64,000 bases of DNA from Komarekiella delphini-convector SJRDD-AB1 (GCF_014831675.1 NZ_VJXY01000032.1:25098-89097); one strand, 5' to 3'. Counted from the first letter of the stretch, positions 9,960-18,387 are shown. Numbers and translations: made by a program. The notes: generated by a model not told the origin, from the sequence alone.

Positions 9960-10450
9960 TATAGTGCCTGCTGTTTCGGTAGCGAAAAGTAGAACGTTGC
10001 GCCGCGATCAATTTCGCCTTCAGCCCAAGTGTAACCGCCATGCCGATGAATGATGCGCTGGACATTGGTAAGTCCTACCCCTGTTCCGGCAAACTCCTCT
10101 TGGGGATGCAGGCGTTGAAAAACTTGGAACGGTCGCTCGCGGTCTTTTATGTCGAACCCCGCCCCATTGTCTTGCACAAATAATACCACTTCATCAGAAG
10201 TCGGCGCTGCCGATGGTAATTTCGGCTTGTGAGCGATCGCAGGTGTATATAAGTTTGAGTCAAGCTTTTTCTGAAGCAGTTTACCAAAGCTATAGATGCA
10301 GCCCAAGGGCGATCGCAAGTCATGAGACATCGTAAAGGAAAATGCCTCCAGTTCTTGGTTGATGGCTTTGAGTTGAACTATGCGCTGTTTGACTCGCTGT
10401 TCTCAAGTCTCGTTCAGTTCACGCAGTGCTATTCGGCCTGTTTACGTACA
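9959..10450 (-). pseudogene. Decayed histidine kinase (HisKA/HATPase remnant)
   Basis: The readable part (ATG at 10328-10330) begins [17 protein letters not shown], a HisKA box, and jumps after about 30 residues to the HATPase end ([26 protein letters not shown]). The N box and about 90 residues between are missing. Upstream in the same frame is LRELNET, a TGA stop at 10403-10405, then [23 protein letters not shown], the normal coiled linker before HisKA. Further up, near 10435, a one-base frameshift breaks KQAE/ALRELNE. So there is an in-frame stop, a frameshift, an internal deletion and a lost sensory half. The C-terminal end still overlaps the next kinase by one base. It was probably a phytochrome-like or PAS kinase. 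Confidence 0.85.
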
Positions 10451-10557
10451 GTATCACCCTGCAAATAAACGAACAATCCTTCTTCAGAAGTGTAAATATG
10501 GGTTTCCAGCCAAGTGTTAAGCATTGGTGTCAACTTAACGTGAAAATTATTTCCCGC

Positions 10558-10676
10558 AAGGAACTGAAGTTCCTTGCTAATAGTAAAAGTCATCTGAAGA
10601 TGACTAAAAATATCCCCAAAAATCTTTAGTCTACTTCAGTAGACTTTAGCTTTTAGCCTGGAACTTTAGTTCCAGG
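10558..10676. repeat. Row of four different short palindromes
   Basis: Four consecutive perfect or near-perfect palindromes with spacings of roughly 30 bp: AAGGAACTGAAGTTCCTT (about 10558-10575), AGTCATCTGAAGATGACT (about 10588-10606), AGTCTACTTCAGTAGACT (about 10627-10645) and CCTGGAACTTTAGTTCCAGG (about 10657-10676). The arm sequences differ, but every centre is CTGAAG, CTTCAG or CTTTAG. The row lies between the kinase remnant and the psaK terminator. It could be a decayed repeat family, a protein-binding array or a structured RNA. Confidence 0.75.
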
Positions 10677-10707
10677 CGGGTGACTATTTAAAACTCAGTA
10701 TTCAACA

Positions 10708-10742
10708 AAAAAAGAGCCAGAAAATTAATTTTCTGACTCTTA
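10708..10742 (-). terminator. Intrinsic terminator of psaK
   Basis: On the minus strand an AGAGTCAGAAAATT / AATTTTCTGGCTCT stem with almost no loop is followed directly by a run of seven T residues. It lies 45-80 bp beyond the psaK stop codon. This is a textbook Rho-independent terminator. Confidence 0.88.
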
Positions 10743-10785
10743 GTTGGAGACAAAAGAATCATCAAATCAAGGCTGATGGTAACAA

Positions 10786-11046
10786 CTAGATTCTCCCTAA
10801 GTTATGTAGCCCTAAAATAATGCCCGTTCCTAAGATATGACCAAAGGCGGTTGTTGCTAATAATGCAGGTACACCAAACCCACCAAGTGGATTGGGTAAG
10901 GGTAGGGCTGGTTCTGCATTAGGATACTTGATTGTGGATTTGCCAAAGGCAATAGCAGCGAGATTCGCTAGAATCATGATTATCCCAACTGTAGGACTCC
11001 ATGATAGGGGTGTGGTTGCAGCAGCTAGTAAGGTCGAAGTTAACAC
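10786..11046 (-). CDS. psaK: Photosystem I reaction centre subunit PsaK
   Basis: Small integral membrane subunit of photosystem I, which binds chlorophyll at the edge of the complex. The 86 residues begin MLTSTLLAAATTPLSWSPTV, as in Nostocales PsaK. There are two transmembrane helices (about residues 18-35 and 58-82) joined by a stromal loop with KSTIKYPNAEPALPLPNPLGG. The start is GTG (11044-11046), supported by an AGGAG ribosome-binding site seven bases upstream and by the match of the N-terminus to the family. It has its own terminator at 10708-10742 and a 660-bp upstream region, so it is probably monocistronic. Confidence 0.96.
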   Translation of the reverse strand: MLTSTLLAAATTPLSWSPTVGIIMILANLAAIAFGKSTIKYPNAEPALPLPNPLGGFGVPALLATTAFGHILGTGIILGLHNLGRI

Positions 11047-11706
11047 CTGATTTGCTCCTGAAATTTATTAATGATTGAAAATATAATCTGAATATTTCAG
11101 AGCTTAATTCCAGAAAACTCCTAATTTTGCATTAATATTTAACAGTTATTCTAACTACTTAATACAACTAGCCTCCTACTCTAGCTTTTTCGCTGCTAGA
11201 GACTAATTGAGTCTTGCTTGCGATCGCCCATATAGTCCATCCTGAAAAAAGATGGGGGCAAAACCTTCATCAAGCGAGTTGGAGACTTGGACGCGTTAAA
11301 ATAGAGAGTAGTGGGTAAACAGCCTCATTAATAGCAAATCTAAACATCAATTATCTGAGAAACGCTATAGTATATTTTTTTCAGATAATAAGAGTCATCG
11401 TATTAATTATTAGATAAGTTTAGAGCACTCAGACGCTTATGTAACTGCGTTAAGTCTATGCTGAACTGATTGGAGCTTTTATGTAATTGCAGCAAAGGAT
11501 GGCTAAGAAAAGAACTAAGTTTTTATAATTGTACCGATTCAAAATCATAACTGATATTTATGCGATCGCATTAATTATCTAAATTTGACAATTTATAGCC
11601 AATAACTACTGTTATGGTTAGCTTAGATGCCAAAGTAAACTGAAAGCGCGATCGCTTTAAAGATAATTTACACTCAAAGTGATAACGATTAATTGCAGCT
11701 TCTGTT
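11047..11706. other. Divergent intergenic region between psaK and the SufE-like gene
   Basis: 660 bp without coding potential. It holds the psaK promoter and 5' leader on the minus strand and that of the SufE-like gene on the plus strand. Visible items are a CTCTAGC/GCTAGAG stem-loop at about 11176-11198, several HIP1 GCGATCGC octamers (about 11220, 11562, 11647) and TGATAACGATTAATT at 11680-11694. The last item vaguely resembles a Fur/Zur half-palindrome just before the SufE-like gene and is too weak to call as an operator. Confidence 0.5.
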
Positions 11707-12147
11707 ATGTCCTCAACTCTAGATTCTTTGCCACCTGCACTCACTAAAATTGTCCAGCGCTTTCAACGCGCTTCCGAACCTAAGCGACGCTATGAACAGC
11801 TAATCTGGTATGCTCAGAAGCTCAATGAGTTTCCAGAATCGGATAAAATACCCGAAAACAAAGTCCCTGGTTGCGTTTCTCAAGTTTATGTCACAGCATC
11901 TCTTGATGATGGCAAAGTTGCCTTTCAGGGCGATTCTGATTCCCAATTAACTAAAGGATTAGTCGGGCTGTTGGTTGAAGGATTGAATGGATTAACGCCA
12001 ACTGAAATTGTCCAACTAACTCCAGATTTTATTCAAGCAACAGGTTTAAATGTCAGCCTAACACCTTCCCGCGCCAATGGATTTTACAATATTTTTAAAA
12101 CTATGCAAAAAAAGGCGTTGGAATGTAAGTTAGATCTGCCAAACTAA
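11707..12147 (+). CDS. sufE: SufE family sulfur-acceptor protein
   Basis: Partner of a SufS-type cysteine desulfurase: it accepts persulfide sulfur on a conserved cysteine and passes it to iron-sulfur cluster assembly. The 146-residue protein has the family signature VPGCVSQVYV (Cys near residue 57) in the expected loop. The C-terminal part (LLVEGLNGLTPTEIV, then a helical tail) also fits. No sufS or sufBCD genes are next to it, as is usual for the separate sufE gene in cyanobacteria. ATG 11707 is used; there is no strong Shine-Dalgarno sequence. Confidence 0.92.
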   Translation: MSSTLDSLPPALTKIVQRFQRASEPKRRYEQLIWYAQKLNEFPESDKIPENKVPGCVSQVYVTASLDDGKVAFQGDSDSQLTKGLVGLLVEGLNGLTPTEIVQLTPDFIQATGLNVSLTPSRANGFYNIFKTMQKKALECKLDLPN

Positions 12148-12335
12148 ACTTATTTCGTTAGGACTATCATTGGTCATTATAGCGTTTCTTAATCGGCTGA
12201 GGTACAATTTTCTTGGTGTTTATCCGTGTTCACACCGAAGTTGATCTCGGCAGAAGCCGCCGCTCCGACTTCTCTGTGTGGTTAATTATTTCTTCTTGTA
12301 CTTCACTCAAGTGAGAACCGCTATAGTTAAATCAA

Positions 12336-12370
12336 AAATAACAAATAACAAATAACAAATAACAAATAAC
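12336..12370. repeat. Heptanucleotide tandem repeat (STRR), five AAATAAC units
   Basis: Five exact consecutive AAATAAC heptamers lie 14 bp upstream of the alpha/beta-hydrolase start codon. Short tandemly repeated heptamers of this kind are characteristic of filamentous cyanobacteria. Copy number here could change the promoter-to-start spacing. Confidence 0.9.
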
Positions 12371-12383
12371 AAAATTTAATCTG

Positions 12384-13292
12384 ATGTCTACCAACTTATT
12401 ATCAACTTCTAATACTGTTGGCTTTGGTGGAGTAGTTCAAGAATATCTCTGGAACTGGGACAATCAGCAATTGCGCGTTGTTTATGAAACTCTTGGCAAA
12501 GGTTCACCACTATTGCTACTCCCAGCTTTCAGCACTGTTTCCACACGTTTAGAAATGGGTGAACTTGCCAGGTTATTAGCTCCGCACTTTCAAGTTGTAG
12601 CGGTTGATTGGCCTGGTTTTGGGGAATCTTCTCGACCCAGTTTAGATTATAACCCAGCTTTATATCACCAATTTTTAGCAGATTTTGTCAAATCTGTGTT
12701 TAATAATACCATTACAGTAATTGCCGCTGGTCATGCTGCTAGTTACGTGTTGCAACTAGTCCAAAGAGAGCCTGCTGTTTTTGAGCGGATTGTGTTGGTA
12801 GCTCCCACTTGGCGTGGGCCTTTACCAACAATGGGAGCAACTCAGCAGACAGCTGGCATGGTAAAAGAATTAGTGCGATCGCCTATTTTCGGTCAAGCTC
12901 TCTACAAACTCAATACCACTCCATCTTTTTTAAGTTTTATGTATCGCCGCCATGTCTTTACCGACGCGGCTAAACTTACACCCAACTTTATAGAGAAGAA
13001 GTGGCAAACAACTCAAAAACCAGGAGCGCGATTTGCTCCTGCTGCCTTTGTGACTGGTAATCTAGATGCTGTGCGCGAGCAATCTGATTTTCTGGCACTT
13101 GTGCGATCGTTATCCGTGCCGCTCATGGTAGTAATTGGAGAATCTAGCCCTCCCAAATCACGAGCAGAAATGGACGCTTTAGCAGCCTTGCCAGGAGTCA
13201 AAAGCGTCGTGGTTCCTGGTTCCTTGGGACTCCATGAAGAATACCCTGACGCTGTGCTAGAGGCAATTGGAGATTTTTTATTACCCTCATAA
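12384..13292 (+). CDS. Alpha/beta-hydrolase fold protein lacking the usual nucleophile serine
   Basis: 302 residues with an evident alpha/beta-hydrolase fold: an oxyanion-side LLLLPAFSTVSTRLEMGELA segment, VVAVDWPGFGESSRPSLDY, a nucleophile elbow, a cap region and a late GLHEEYPDAV with the expected histidine. The elbow reads AAGHAASY, so the GxSxG serine is replaced by alanine (a serine occurs two residues later). Acid candidates lie around VVIGESSPPKSRAEMD. Either it is a non-hydrolytic member of the fold or it uses a shifted residue. Cyanobacteria carry many such annotated hydrolases; no specific substrate can be given. Confidence 0.82.
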   Translation: MSTNLLSTSNTVGFGGVVQEYLWNWDNQQLRVVYETLGKGSPLLLLPAFSTVSTRLEMGELARLLAPHFQVVAVDWPGFGESSRPSLDYNPALYHQFLADFVKSVFNNTITVIAAGHAASYVLQLVQREPAVFERIVLVAPTWRGPLPTMGATQQTAGMVKELVRSPIFGQALYKLNTTPSFLSFMYRRHVFTDAAKLTPNFIEKKWQTTQKPGARFAPAAFVTGNLDAVREQSDFLALVRSLSVPLMVVIGESSPPKSRAEMDALAALPGVKSVVVPGSLGLHEEYPDAVLEAIGDFLLPS

Positions 13293-13372
13293 AATTAAAT
13301 CCTGACACCAAAATTCAGATCGCTGGCAACACTCCTGGGCATAAAACTCTACAACCATGCCGTAAGAGTTAT

Positions 13373-14062
13373 TTAACAAGGGAAAGCTTTTGCACCTGTA
13401 GATTCAGACATTTCAACATCTTGCTTGTACATTGCGTATGCTTGATGATACTCCATTGTGCGAGCAACTTCAGTAAGAAATTGGTCATCATATCCAGCTC
13501 GTTGCAATAGATAGAATCCTAGCTCCATTCCCGAACTGATACCTCCTGCTGTAACGATCCGACCTGCATCCACTACCCGCGCCCGACTCACCCGACACGC
13601 AGGTGCAATTTCTGCTAAGCGCTCGATAGGAACTTTGCCCATTAAAGAAGCTTCCAGTCGGTCTGGTTCCTTACGATTAGTAGCAGGTAAACCATTCAGC
13701 AATCCCATCTTGCCGTAAATCCAAGAACCTGTACACACACTTGTCAATAAGCAAGTTTCAGGTAAAGAATTAATAAATGCGTACAAGTTGCGGTTGTGTA
13801 GTTCTTGGCGTGTACCAAAGCCCCCTGGAATGAGGAAAGCATCCATTGCAGGCTGATCGTTAAATGAGTAGTTTGGCAGAACAGTAAATCCTGCTTGGGT
13901 TTGAACAGGACGCATACTTTCTGCAACCAGAAATACATCGAGTTCTGGATCAAAACGGCGAGCAACGGAAAATACTCCATAGGGAGCAGCAAAATCAATG
14001 ACTTCAGCATCTTTGAAAACGTAAATGCCCAAGCGAAACCCGGTAATGCGATGAGTTGACAT
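13373..14062 (-). CDS. DJ-1/PfpI family protein (isocyanide-hydratase-like)
   Basis: 229-residue class I glutamine-amidotransferase-like fold protein. The nucleophile elbow LLTSVCTGSWIYGKMGLLNG carries the conserved Cys, and the early IDFAAPYGVFSVA segment supplies the acidic residue that tunes it. GGFGTRQEL and a GGISSGMELGFYLL segment also match the branch that includes isocyanide hydratases and GlxA-like proteins, but no AraC domain is fused here. It is the last gene of a minus-strand set with the flavin-binding protein and GST, all downstream of the TetR operators at 15502-15544, so a stress or detoxification role is likely. Confidence 0.85.
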   Translation of the reverse strand: MSTHRITGFRLGIYVFKDAEVIDFAAPYGVFSVARRFDPELDVFLVAESMRPVQTQAGFTVLPNYSFNDQPAMDAFLIPGGFGTRQELHNRNLYAFINSLPETCLLTSVCTGSWIYGKMGLLNGLPATNRKEPDRLEASLMGKVPIERLAEIAPACRVSRARVVDAGRIVTAGGISSGMELGFYLLQRAGYDDQFLTEVARTMEYHQAYAMYKQDVEMSESTGAKAFPC

Positions 14063-14091
14063 AAGCTAATTTTTTGTGTGAATTCTTAGTA

Positions 14092-14676
14092 TTATTGAGC
14101 AGCGATAAGTTGTTCTAGTTCAGTAATTCTGGCTTGCAATACCGCCACTTCCTGTTCGGAATAGCGGACGGGAATATGTTGCGGACAATTCCAATCCCAG
14201 GCTTCAACTTGAAACAAAATTACTCGTTCAATCTCCGCTTCATAGTTGGGAACCTTCAGACGTTCTATTAGTTGGTCATCTTTCTCTATATACCTAGCTC
14301 GTCCCCAAATTTTCAATCGCTTGCGATCGCGATAATCCATTAAAAATAAGAAGGCTTTGTCGTTCTCTGAAAGATTGCCAACAGATACATACTGGACATT
14401 TCCTTTAAAGTCAGCAAATCCCAGGGTCTTGTCATCTAATACTTTTAAAAAACCAGGTTGTCCACCGCGAAACTGAATGTAAGGATAACCATTAGAACTG
14501 ACAGTTCCCAAGTAGAAACCATCCATTTGAGCAATAAATTCTCCGATTTGTGGCGTGATAGTATCGTTATCGAGGCCATTTTTTTCAAATCGAGCGTAGG
14601 TTTGTCGGGAACCGCGTTGTTCTTGAGCTGCTTTGACGGCAGGAGTGAAGGCGAGTTGTGTAAATTTACGTGGCAT
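14092..14676 (-). CDS. Pyridoxamine 5'-phosphate oxidase-like FMN-binding protein
   Basis: 194 residues of the split-barrel flavin-binding fold. Recognisable parts are FIAQMDGFYLGTVSSNGYPYIQFRGGQPGFLKVLDDKTLGF in outline, then NVQYVSVGNLSENDKAFLFLMDY and a RKRLKIWGRARYIEKDD strand. The WNCPQHIPVRYSEQEV tail ending in a short helix is characteristic of a large bacterial subgroup of unknown physiological role. It is very unlikely to be the vitamin B6 enzyme itself, whose active-site residues are not conserved. The gene lies between the PfpI-like and GST genes on the same strand and probably belongs to one transcript. Confidence 0.85.
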   Translation of the reverse strand: MPRKFTQLAFTPAVKAAQEQRGSRQTYARFEKNGLDNDTITPQIGEFIAQMDGFYLGTVSSNGYPYIQFRGGQPGFLKVLDDKTLGFADFKGNVQYVSVGNLSENDKAFLFLMDYRDRKRLKIWGRARYIEKDDQLIERLKVPNYEAEIERVILFQVEAWDWNCPQHIPVRYSEQEVAVLQARITELEQLIAAQ

Positions 14677-14725
14677 AACTTCATCTTATGAGATAGCAAT
14701 ATGAGTCTAGTCAAGGGAGCATTTT

Positions 14726-15325
14726 CTAGAGCTTTACCATAGGGATGTAACCTGGTAATTGTTTGATTCGAGCCATCCAGTTTTGGATGTGAGGATAGGG
14801 GTCAAGGGCAATCTTGCCATCAGGTGCTAAAGCGACGTAGGGGAAAACTGCCACATCTGCGATGGTTGGTCGCTCGAACTCTAACCATTTGCGATCGCGC
14901 AAATGTTGATCGAGTTGTGTAAGAATGAATTCTGCTTTCTGGTTAGCTCGGTCGATATTAATGCTCGTGGCGTTGAACAAGTAGTATAGGCGAGCAGATT
15001 CAGGGCCCTGACGGACTTCGCCTGCGGCGGTAGATAACCAGCGCACAATCTGGCTAAGGGACACCGCATCTAAAGGAAGCCATTGCTCGCCGCCATAGCA
15101 ACGAGCCAAATAAACCAAAATCGCTTGAGCGTCTGCAATAGTTATGTTGCCATCCACTAGTACAGGAACTTGACCAAATGAATTGAGCGATAAAAACTCA
15201 GATGATTTATGTTCTCCCTTCATCAAATCGACTTTAATCCACTCATATTCAAGATTTAAAAGTGATAGCAACAGAAGGGCTTTATAACTGTTACCAGATA
15301 ATTCGTAACCGTAGAGCTTAATCAT
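14726..15325 (-). CDS. Glutathione S-transferase family protein
   Basis: Conjugates glutathione to electrophiles, or acts as a peroxidase or isomerase. The N-terminal thioredoxin-like domain starts MIKLYGYELSGNSYKALLLL, with the catalytic Ser/Tyr region near the start and the glutathione-binding NSFGQVPVLVDG (cis-Pro) and TIADAQAILVYLAR motifs. The C-terminal helical domain contains FERPTIADVAVFPYVAL. I use ATG 15323-15325 (199 aa); an upstream TTG at 15340 would add five residues and has no better ribosome-binding site. It is the first gene of the minus-strand set and is divergent from the TetR regulator across the operator region. Confidence 0.9.
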   Translation of the reverse strand: MIKLYGYELSGNSYKALLLLSLLNLEYEWIKVDLMKGEHKSSEFLSLNSFGQVPVLVDGNITIADAQAILVYLARCYGGEQWLPLDAVSLSQIVRWLSTAAGEVRQGPESARLYYLFNATSINIDRANQKAEFILTQLDQHLRDRKWLEFERPTIADVAVFPYVALAPDGKIALDPYPHIQNWMARIKQLPGYIPMVKL

Positions 15326-15501
15326 AGAGTTAGTCCTCAATCATGTGTAAATATGAACAGTTTGTTGATAATAAGTCACGTTTTAGTCCAAAGAAGAATG
15401 TAAGCATCCTTCATCATGACAAGTCAATTTGTTTAACAAACAGCATTGTTTTGTTTGCCGCAGTTCACAAAGATTCCTTACTTCAAACTGATAAATTTTT
15501 G

Positions 15502-15544
15502 TACCGTTCGTTCGGTATAGAAATACTGTACCGATTGTTCGGTA
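15502..15544. promoter_or_regulatory. Twin TetR-type operator palindromes between GST and tetR
   Basis: Two 16-bp sites, TACCGTTCGTTCGGTA (15502-15517) and TACCGATTGTTCGGTA (15529-15544), start 27 bp apart. Each has TACCG/CGGTA arms, and each is preceded by G and followed by TA. The second overlaps a TATAAT (15543-15548) that would serve the regulator gene. TACCGN(4-6)CGGTA-type palindromes are typical TetR-family targets. Their place in the divergent intergenic region supports autoregulation and control of the GST, flavin-binding protein and PfpI genes. Confidence 0.82.
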
Positions 15545-15577
15545 TAATGTCAAGAGATAAAGTTTCGATTGGTGCAA

Positions 15578-16132
15578 ATGCCAAAAGACACATACATTCC
15601 ATGCCTGCTAAATCTGTTTCGACAATATGGTTACGATGGAGCTACCTTATCTAAGATCTCTCAACAGACAGGTCTAGGAAAAGCGAGCCTTTATCATCAC
15701 TTTCCCGGTGGTAAAGACGACATGGTGAATGCCGTATTAAATTTTCTCGAAAGTTACTTGGAGGAACACATCCTACAGGCGCTTCGCAGTGAAGGAACTG
15801 CACTGACTCGATTGCAGAAAATGTGCGCTCAGCTCAGTGAGCTATATGAAGGTGGGCAACAACCGTGCCTGTTCGCCATATTGCTTATGGGTTCGGCACG
15901 AGACATCTTTCATACCAAAATACAAGCTCTATTACGTACATGGATTGATGAGATTGCAACTGTACTGATTGAGGCAGGATTAGACAAATCGCTGGCAAGA
16001 CAGCGAGGGGAAGATGCAGTCATTGCAATTCAAGGCTCTCTAATACTGGCGCAAGGCTTAAACGATCTTGCTCCCTTTCAACGTGTAGTGAAACGATTAC
16101 CGCAAGAACTTTGCCGAGATATAGATATATAA
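15578..16132 (+). CDS. TetR family transcriptional regulator
   Basis: 184 residues from ATG 15578 (a TTG at 15569 would add three). The N-terminal TetR DNA-binding domain reads NLFRQYGYDGATLSKISQQTG, then GLGKASLYHHFPGGKDDM, the classic helix-turn-helix with the YHHF recognition end. The rest is helical ligand-binding domain (LYEGGQQPCLFAILLMGSARD), which resembles regulators of the YcfQ/AcrR-like TetR_C_11 type. The two palindromes upstream and the divergent GST operon point to a local repressor that responds to an electrophile or a similar small molecule; the ligand is unknown. Confidence 0.92.
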   Translation: MPKDTYIPCLLNLFRQYGYDGATLSKISQQTGLGKASLYHHFPGGKDDMVNAVLNFLESYLEEHILQALRSEGTALTRLQKMCAQLSELYEGGQQPCLFAILLMGSARDIFHTKIQALLRTWIDEIATVLIEAGLDKSLARQRGEDAVIAIQGSLILAQGLNDLAPFQRVVKRLPQELCRDIDI

Positions 16133-16222
16133 CAGTGTTTCTAACTTAAACTACGCGGTTATTTTTCTGAAACCCGAATCAATGCCAAGTTCGCACAAAA
16201 ATATAAAAAGTCTTATCATGGG

Positions 16223-16237
16223 TGATAATGATTATCC
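16223..16237 (+). promoter_or_regulatory. Zur-box-like operator upstream of the COG0523 GTPase gene
   Basis: TGATAATGATTATCC matches the 7-1-7 inverted repeat TGATAATNATTATCA described for the zinc-uptake regulator Zur of Anabaena, with one mismatch at the end. It lies 28 bp upstream of the start codon at 16266, a position suited to blocking transcription when zinc is sufficient. Confidence 0.82.
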
Positions 16238-16265
16238 ATAAGGTGAGACAAGAGGCATTTAGAGT

Positions 16266-17237
16266 ATGGTGGCTGACGTAATTACACATTCAGTTCCCGT
16301 TACTGTTCTGACTGGCTATTTGGGAGCAGGTAAAACGACTCTCCTCAATCACATCCTCACCTACGAACACGGCAAAAAAGTTGCTGTGATTGTGAATGAA
16401 TTTGGGGAAGTGGGCATTGATAATCAACTGGTTATCGATGCAGATGAAGAAATATTTGAGATGAACAACGGCTGCATCTGTTGTACAGTTCGCGGCGACT
16501 TAATTCGCATCATCGGCAATTTGATGAAGCGGCGCGATAAGTTTGACCATTTAGTAATAGAAACAACTGGAATAGCTGACCCTGCACCAGTGATTCAGAC
16601 ATTCTTTGTGGATGAAGATATGCAAAGCCAACTGTCTCTAGATGCTGTAGTGACAGTTGTGGATGCCAAGCACATCTGGCAGCACTGGGATGCGGACGAA
16701 GCACAAGAACAGATTGCCTTTGCCGATGTAATTTTACTTAATAAAACTGATTTAGTCGCACCAGAAGAGTTAGATGAATTAGAAAAACGGATTCGGGCGA
16801 TGAATGCGATCGCTAAAATCTACCGTACTCGCAACTCTGAACTAGAAATGGATGCTTTGTTGGGTGTGAAAGCTTTTGATTTAGACCGCGCGTTGGAAAT
16901 TGATCCGAATTTCTTAGGCGAAGATGCCCATGTACATGATGAAAGCGTCTTTTCTGTAGCGTTAGTGGACAAAGGTGAACTTGATGGGGAAAAATTAAAC
17001 GCTTGGCTTTCTGAGTTACTGCGTACCCAAGGCCCAGATATCTTCAGAATGAAAGGTATCTTAAATATTGCTGGGGAAGATAATCGATTTGTGTTCCAAG
17101 GGGTACACATGATATTCGATGGTAGACCTGATCGCGCCTGGAAACCAAGCGAAACCCGTAAAAACGAACTAGTCTTTATCGGTCGCAACCTTGATGCAGA
17201 CCAACTCAAACAAGATTTCCTCGCCTGTCTGGCGTAA
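16266..17237 (+). CDS. COG0523 (CobW/ZNG1-like) GTP-dependent metallochaperone
   Basis: G3E-family P-loop GTPase that binds zinc and probably delivers it to client proteins under zinc limitation. Features: Walker A GYLGAGKTTLLN (residues 17-28), the metal-binding NNGCICCTVRGDL (CxCC), a Walker B-like VIETTGIADPAP, the NKTDL guanine-specificity motif and the C-terminal CobW_C domain with WLSELLRTQGPDIFRMKGIL and VFQGVHMIFDG. Length (323 aa) is normal. The Zur-like box upstream, a WD40 gene downstream and a ZnuA gene 2 kb away favour a zinc role over cobalamin synthesis. Confidence 0.93.
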   Translation: MVADVITHSVPVTVLTGYLGAGKTTLLNHILTYEHGKKVAVIVNEFGEVGIDNQLVIDADEEIFEMNNGCICCTVRGDLIRIIGNLMKRRDKFDHLVIETTGIADPAPVIQTFFVDEDMQSQLSLDAVVTVVDAKHIWQHWDADEAQEQIAFADVILLNKTDLVAPEELDELEKRIRAMNAIAKIYRTRNSELEMDALLGVKAFDLDRALEIDPNFLGEDAHVHDESVFSVALVDKGELDGEKLNAWLSELLRTQGPDIFRMKGILNIAGEDNRFVFQGVHMIFDGRPDRAWKPSETRKNELVFIGRNLDADQLKQDFLACLA

Positions 17238-17325
17238 ATAGGGAATAGGGAACAGGGAACAGAAAAGAATTTTCCCATTCCCCATTCCCCATTGCCCAAT
17301 CCTCAGTCCCCAATCCCCAGGAAAT

Positions 17326-18387
17326 ATGAACTCCACAACTAACAAATCTAAGGAATTTGAAGAACACTATTCGGGGACACTCTCAGATTATGTAACTGCG
17401 ATCGCATGGTCGCCACAAGGTAAAACCCTAGCAGCAACTTCCGCAGCGGGGGAAGTAGTATTGTGGAACGATGGCGATTTAACAACTTTGCAGACTGGTG
17501 ATGGTAAATCAGTTGATTGCGTTGCTTTTTCCCCAGACGGAAAATTTTTAGCGGTTGGGGGACAAGATGGACAGGTCAAAATTTGGCAGGACACTGAACT
17601 AATCGCCACTTTGAAAAATGCCCCTGCATGGGTTGACAAGCTAGCTTGGAGTCACACTGGTAATCAACTAGCTTTTAGTTTGGGGCGTTACGTGCAAGTG
17701 TGGGATGCAGATACTCGTGAGATTGTCGTGACGCTGAATTTTGAAAACTCGTCAGTCTTGGGTATTGATTGGCGCATTGATGGGCAATACCTAGCCATTA
17801 GCGGTTATCAGGGAGTCAAGATTTGGCACAGTCAAAATTGGGATGAAGAACCATACATCTTGGATATGCCCACTGTCAGTGTAGCTATGGCTTGGTCGCC
17901 CGATGGCAAATTTCTGGCTTCTGGCAATATGGATCGCAGCGTCACTGTCTTGGAATGGAACAACCCCGACCCTTGGGTGATGCGTGGCTTTCCTGGTAAA
18001 ATTCGTCAACTAGCCTGGTCAGAAGCTACCACTAAACTGGGTGCGCCAATACTGGCATCTTCTAGTGTCGAAGGCATTGTAGTCTGGGAAAAGCTAGAGG
18101 ATGATTCTTTGGGTTGGGAAGCGCGAGTCTTAACTAATCATGTGGGTGTCATCTGTGCGATCGCTTTTGCACCTAAAAGCTTCCTTCTCGCTTCGGCTGC
18201 TGCTGATGGTTGGTTGTGTTTGTGGAACAAAGCCAAGCAAGTATCCCAAGTGATCACAGGTGTTTCAGCTGGATTTTCTAGCTTAGCTTGGCATCCCCAA
18301 GGCAAGCTACTTGCCGCAGGTGGTGAAAATGGCGAATTACTTGTCTGGTCAAGGGTTTCGCGCGGTCAAGGATTCGGGCGAAGTTGA
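17326..18387 (+). CDS. WD40 repeat (beta-propeller) protein
   Basis: 353 residues, made almost wholly of WD-type repeats; visible blades include TAIAWSPQGKTLAATSAAG..VVLW, VAFSPDGKFLAVGGQDGQVKIW, AWSPDGKFLASGNMDRSV and LAWHPQGKLLAAGGENGELLVW. Six or seven blades would close one propeller, with no catalytic domain, signal peptide or membrane segment. It starts 88 bp after the COG0523 GTPase gene on the same strand and probably shares its Zur-controlled transcript. A scaffold role in zinc delivery is an inference from position only. Confidence 0.9.
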   Translation: MNSTTNKSKEFEEHYSGTLSDYVTAIAWSPQGKTLAATSAAGEVVLWNDGDLTTLQTGDGKSVDCVAFSPDGKFLAVGGQDGQVKIWQDTELIATLKNAPAWVDKLAWSHTGNQLAFSLGRYVQVWDADTREIVVTLNFENSSVLGIDWRIDGQYLAISGYQGVKIWHSQNWDEEPYILDMPTVSVAMAWSPDGKFLASGNMDRSVTVLEWNNPDPWVMRGFPGKIRQLAWSEATTKLGAPILASSSVEGIVVWEKLEDDSLGWEARVLTNHVGVICAIAFAPKSFLLASAAADGWLCLWNKAKQVSQVITGVSAGFSSLAWHPQGKLLAAGGENGELLVWSRVSRGQGFGRS

